Shown one piece after another: positions 61,366 through 64,000 of a DNA stretch of 64,000 nt. Below the pieces are notes generated by a model. It did no database searches. It saw only the letters and a program-made list of their open reading frames with translations, and was not told the DNA's origin. Source of the stretch: Bacteroidota bacterium (GTDB lineage: Bacteria; Bacteroidota; Bacteroidia; Chitinophagales; Chitinophagaceae); the NCBI GenBank assembly GCA_023417815.1, contig JAEZEI010000014.1:17106-81105 (forward strand). The letters run 5' to 3'. A program made the translations under genes and the position numbers. Numbering within the stretch: the stretch's first letter is position 1; the number at the start of each line of letters is the position of its first letter.

Positions 61366-61460
61366 TGTCACTCCCTTCGCAGGCATTATCCTGTTCAGGT
61401 TATACGGGTATGATCTCAGCCTTCCTGGTTAGGAAAGCACCCCGGAAACTCAGTGAGTAA
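61366..61460 (-). promoter_or_regulatory. TPP riboswitch (THI element)
   Basis: Minus strand, directly before the TonB receptor. It contains GGGGTGC, then GGCTGAGATCATACCC (CTGAGA at 61419-61414), ACCTGAACAGGATAATGCC and TGCGAAGGGA, all in the order of the TPP aptamer. TCACT/AGTGA (61456-61452 and 61372-61368) can close P1. No T-run terminator is seen downstream, so translational control is more likely than early termination (inference). Confidence 0.96.
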
Positions 61461-61540
61461 ATAAATCGCTGCAAGTTAGATATTTTTTCACCCACCTGTA
61501 ACTTTTTGCCAGCTGATGCGTATAACCCTGAAAATTGCAT

Positions 61541-62251
61541 ATGAAGAATATATTATTGATGCTGGGTATGGGATTGTTCCAGCCCTTGTTTGCACAAAAG
61601 CAGGTAGTTGTTGATCCGAACGCCCAGGTTAGGGTTATCCAGGGATCATTCAGGGCACTATCCGTTTCCAGTGGAATAGAAGTTTTCCTTAACCAGGCAG
61701 ATGAATACGGACTGGCGGTTTCTTCATCGCGCGAAAAGAACATAGACCAGATCATGACAGAGATCGTGAATGGCGAACTGAAGATATACCTGAAAGATAA
61801 GTCGCTAAGGATCGGGAATCAAAAGTACCGCGCCTATGTAGCTGCGCCAGGTATCGATAAGATCCGGGTAAGTTCTGCTTCTGATGTGGTGATCGCCGGT
61901 GTTTGGAAAGCCGATTCTTTAAAAATAAATGTTTCCTCTGCCAGCGACCTGGTGGGAGAATTGGATGTGAAATACCTGAGAGTGAACGTTTCAGGAGCAT
62001 CGGACGTGATCTTATCCGGTAAAGCGGACGCGGTAAAAATGGATGCCTCCGGCGCAAGTGATATAAAAGCTTTTAATCTCTCGGCAGGAACAGGGCACCT
62101 CGATGCAAACGGAGCATCAGATATCCAGGTAACTGTAACAGGTGAGCTGAATGCTGAGGCTTCAGGGGCCAGTTATATAAAATACCGGGGATCCGCAAAC
62201 GTAGTTCAGTCGAACGTTTCAGGGTCTTCTACGATCAAAAAAGGAAAATAA
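61541..62251 (+). CDS. Secreted GIN-domain (DUF2807) protein
   Basis: 236 residues from the ATG at 61541; a TTG two codons earlier is less likely. Signal peptide about 1-18 (FQPLFAQ). The head GIN domain fits a beta-helix-like fold with short repeats: SSASDVVIAG, SSASDLVGE, SGASDVILSG, ASGASDIKAF, NGASDIQVTV, SGASYIKYRG and SGSSTIKKGK. Members are common in Bacteroidota envelopes and are labelled putative adhesins; function is unproven. Confidence 0.88.
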   Translation: MKNILLMLGMGLFQPLFAQKQVVVDPNAQVRVIQGSFRALSVSSGIEVFLNQADEYGLAVSSSREKNIDQIMTEIVNGELKIYLKDKSLRIGNQKYRAYVAAPGIDKIRVSSASDVVIAGVWKADSLKINVSSASDLVGELDVKYLRVNVSGASDVILSGKADAVKMDASGASDIKAFNLSAGTGHLDANGASDIQVTVTGELNAEASGASYIKYRGSANVVQSNVSGSSTIKKGK

Positions 62252-62274
62252 TTTGTTAAGAGGGCACGAAACAT

Positions 62275-62305
62275 TTTGCCAGCACCGGAGAAAGTTCTAT
62301 TTTCG
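62275..62305 (+). promoter_or_regulatory. -33/-7 promoter of tRNA-fMet
   Basis: TTTG (62275-62278), a 19-bp spacer, then TATTTTCG (62298-62305), one base from TAnnTTTG. It abuts the tRNA, whose first base is 62309. Confidence 0.65.
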
Positions 62306-62308
62306 CAG

Positions 62309-62380
<72 letters not shown>

Positions 62381-62384
62381 CAGT

Positions 62385-62411
62385 AACCCGGTCACTGACC
62401 GGGTTTTTTAT
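62385..62411 (+). terminator. Rho-independent terminator
   Basis: AACCCGGTC-ACT-GACCGGGTT, a 9-bp perfect stem followed by TTTTT, 4 nt after the tRNA. Confidence 0.92.
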
Positions 62412-62426
62412 TTGTTTTTTTAGTTA

Positions 62427-62460
62427 TTTGAAAAGGCCTGACAGGAAATAGGTAATTTTG
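62427..62460 (+). promoter_or_regulatory. Promoter of era-der
   Basis: A perfect -7 TAATTTTG at 62453-62460 and a TTTG at 62427-62430. The spacer is 22 bp, longer than the usual 19. Confidence 0.5.
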
Positions 62461-62478
62461 GCGCGACAATTCAAAACT

Positions 62479-63345
62479 ATGAAAGCTGGGTTTGTAAATA
62501 TTTTCGGGAAACCCAATGCAGGAAAAAGCACCTTATTGAATGCCCTCATTGGCGAAAAACTGGCCATTGTTTCTCCAAAGGTCCAGACAACCCGGCACAG
62601 GATCAAGGGGATCCTTACAACGGACTCTTACCAGGTAATATTTTCGGATACACCGGGGATCATTGAGCCGCGATATAAGCTCCACGAGAAAATGATGCAG
62701 GCGGTAAAAGGAAGCCTGGAAGATGCAGACGTGGCTTTGCTTATTGTAGATGTGCGGGAAGAAGCGGAGGAAGCCCATGAGATATTTTCTTCGCTGAAAC
62801 TGAAAGTGCCGGCGTTGATCGTATTGAACAAGACCGACCTGGTTTCTGAGGAAATATTGAAGTCGAGGACCGAATTCTTCGAACAGCAAAGTTACTGCAG
62901 GGAGGTTGTGCATATATCTGCAAAACAGCATGCAGGCCTGGAAAAATTGCTCGAAAGGATCCTGTTTTACCTTCCCGAAGGTGAACCCTTTTATGAAGGG
63001 GATGATCTCAGCGATCTTCCCACGAAATTCTTTGTAGGAGAATTGATCCGTGAAAAGATCTTCCAGCTTTACAAAGAGGAATTGCCTTATCACAGCGCGG
63101 TGCTGGTGCAGGAATTCCGGGAGAAACCAGGGATAGTGAAGATCACCGCGGATATCATAGTGCACCGTGAAACACAGAAGGGTATCATTCTTGGTGAAAA
63201 AGGAAGCATGATAAAGAAACTCGGAACCCTGGCCCGCAAGGATATTGAGGCCTTCATTGGCCAGAAGGTATTCCTTGAATTGTTCGTGAAGGTGCGCCCG
63301 AAATGGCGTGATAATGATAACCAGTTAAGAGAATACGGGTATTGA
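62479..63345 (+). CDS. era: GTPase Era
   Basis: 288 residues from the ATG at 62479 (MKAGFVNIFGKPNAGKST), the normal Era start; a TTG seven codons earlier would overlap the -7 element. Assembly GTPase for the 30S ribosomal subunit that binds the 16S rRNA 3' end. G1 GKPNAGKST, G2 Thr in TTRHRIKG, G3 DTPG, G4 NKTD and the C-terminal KH domain (KGIILGEKGSMIKKLG). Followed by der after 18 nt. Confidence 0.96.
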   Translation: MKAGFVNIFGKPNAGKSTLLNALIGEKLAIVSPKVQTTRHRIKGILTTDSYQVIFSDTPGIIEPRYKLHEKMMQAVKGSLEDADVALLIVDVREEAEEAHEIFSSLKLKVPALIVLNKTDLVSEEILKSRTEFFEQQSYCREVVHISAKQHAGLEKLLERILFYLPEGEPFYEGDDLSDLPTKFFVGELIREKIFQLYKEELPYHSAVLVQEFREKPGIVKITADIIVHRETQKGIILGEKGSMIKKLGTLARKDIEAFIGQKVFLELFVKVRPKWRDNDNQLREYGY

Positions 63346-63363
63346 TCCGGAAATATATTTAGT

Positions 63364-64000
63364 ATGGGATTTACAGTTGCAATTGCCGGAAGGCCGAATG
63401 TTGGAAAGAGCACTTTCTTTAACAGGTTGCTTGAACAACGGAAAGCCATCGTGGATGATGTGAGCGGGGTTACCCGCGACAGGCAGTATGGCGTTGCGGA
63501 ATGGGCAGGACGTTCATTCAACCTGATAGATACCGGCGGTTTTGTTGCCGGTGGTGAAGACATCTTCGAAAAAGAGATACGTGACCAGGTTTTGATTGCA
63601 ATTGAAGAAGCAAACGCGATCATTTTTATGGTGGATGCCGCTACAGGGATCACCAATTTGGATGAGGCAATGGCCGACCTGTTAAGAAGAAGTAAGAAGC
63701 CCGTATTCCTGGCTGTGAACAAAGTTGACAACTATAACAGGATGCTGGAAGCTTCAGAGTTTTACAGCCTGGGTTTCGAAAATATCTATTTCATTTCTTC
63801 CGTAAGCGGAAGCGGAACAGGAGAGATCCTTGATGCCGTTACTGCACTGATACCCGATGCCGACGAAAGCAGCGAAACAGCAGAAGACCTTCCTAAATTC
63901 GCTATTATTGGCCAGCCTAACGTTGGCAAATCATCCTTGCTGAATGCCCTGGTCGGGAAGGAGCGCACTATTGTGAGTGATGTTGCAGGAACCACACGCG
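63364..64000 (+). CDS. der: GTPase Der (EngA), 3' end outside window
   Basis: The frame is open to the end of the window (212 codons seen of about 440). Two tandem GTPase domains are the hallmark: domain 1 with GRPNVGKST, G2 VTRDRQYG, DTGGF and NKVD; domain 2 begins IIGQPNVGKSSLLNALVG. Der acts in 50S ribosome assembly. Start ATG at 63364 (MGFTVAIAGRPNV) matches the family start. Confidence 0.95.
   Translation, partial: MGFTVAIAGRPNVGKSTFFNRLLEQRKAIVDDVSGVTRDRQYGVAEWAGRSFNLIDTGGFVAGGEDIFEKEIRDQVLIAIEEANAIIFMVDAATGITNLDEAMADLLRRSKKPVFLAVNKVDNYNRMLEASEFYSLGFENIYFISSVSGSGTGEILDAVTALIPDADESSETAEDLPKFAIIGQPNVGKSSLLNALVGKERTIVSDVAGTTR

Noticed and set aside
61330..61386. Upstream in-frame start of the TonB receptor
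   Set aside because: It would place coding sequence in the 3' part of the TPP riboswitch and ahead of a normal signal peptide.

Overview
The window reads as a chromosomal segment of a Bacteroidota bacterium, most likely of the Chitinophagales type (an inference). Four very large or multidomain secreted proteins end in type IX secretion (T9SS) sorting domains. The best promoters follow the Bacteroidota pattern TTTG-N19-TAnnTTTG. Bacteroidota-style family versions are present (YkuD_2 L,D-transpeptidase, long IspH, GIN-domain surface protein, ClpC). No transposase, integrase, phage gene or CRISPR array was seen.

Layout. 1-1014 is the 3' end of a secreted esterase/PKD protein. 1062-28221 is an exopolysaccharide (EPS) locus in two divergent arms meeting near 11.8 kb. 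The left, minus-strand arm holds four GT2/GT4 glycosyltransferases, three methyltransferases, a NodB-type deacetylase, an endonuclease/exonuclease/phosphatase-family membrane protein, the priming sugar transferase, a lone receiver-domain protein and a membrane GT2. The right, plus-strand arm starts with a 2336-residue secreted esterase under a near-ideal promoter. It continues with a GT2, a Wzc-like chain-length protein, an acyltransferase, a Wzx flippase, a GT4-like enzyme, an unlisted 41-codon membrane peptide, a Wzy-like polymerase/ligase and a half-length TolC-like protein. 28572-34187 is a second giant secreted esterase with a beta-helix and 12 PKD units. 34189-38834 (minus) is a lipid-sugar cluster: HAD phosphatase, UbiA-type polyprenyl-phosphate phosphoribosyltransferase, polytopic membrane protein, methyltransferase and acyltransferase. 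39055-41784 is a LamG/choice-of-anchor T9SS protein.

From 42 kb on the content is mostly housekeeping: L,D-transpeptidase, dapA plus a serine-less esterase-like protein, rnz plus a STAS protein, clpC, cmk, ispH, a cytoplasmic GH13 enzyme, an HtrA protease, a LuxC-like acyl-CoA reductase facing a ferredoxin, a lipoprotein, ddl with a PASTA protein and a rhodanese, a TonB receptor behind a TPP riboswitch, a GIN-domain protein, initiator tRNA-fMet, era and the start of der.

How it fits together. The EPS genes contain the core of a Wzx/Wzy pathway: priming transferase, glycosyltransferases, flippase, polymerase and chain-length protein. The usual regulatory and export parts look altered. The Wzc-like ATPase lacks the tyrosine tail and has degenerate Walker A'/B motifs. 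No Wza/OPX gene is present, and a single-repeat TolC-like protein sits in the operon instead. The priming transferase carries a receiver-like N-terminus next to a stand-alone receiver protein. Secreted esterases and two membrane acyltransferases suggest an acylated polymer trimmed outside the cell. Non-coding structure is rich: four exact 96-bp tandem units, a dispersed ~98-bp repeat pair, a symmetric four-box operator-like array, clusters of CGCAGATT words and a TPP riboswitch.
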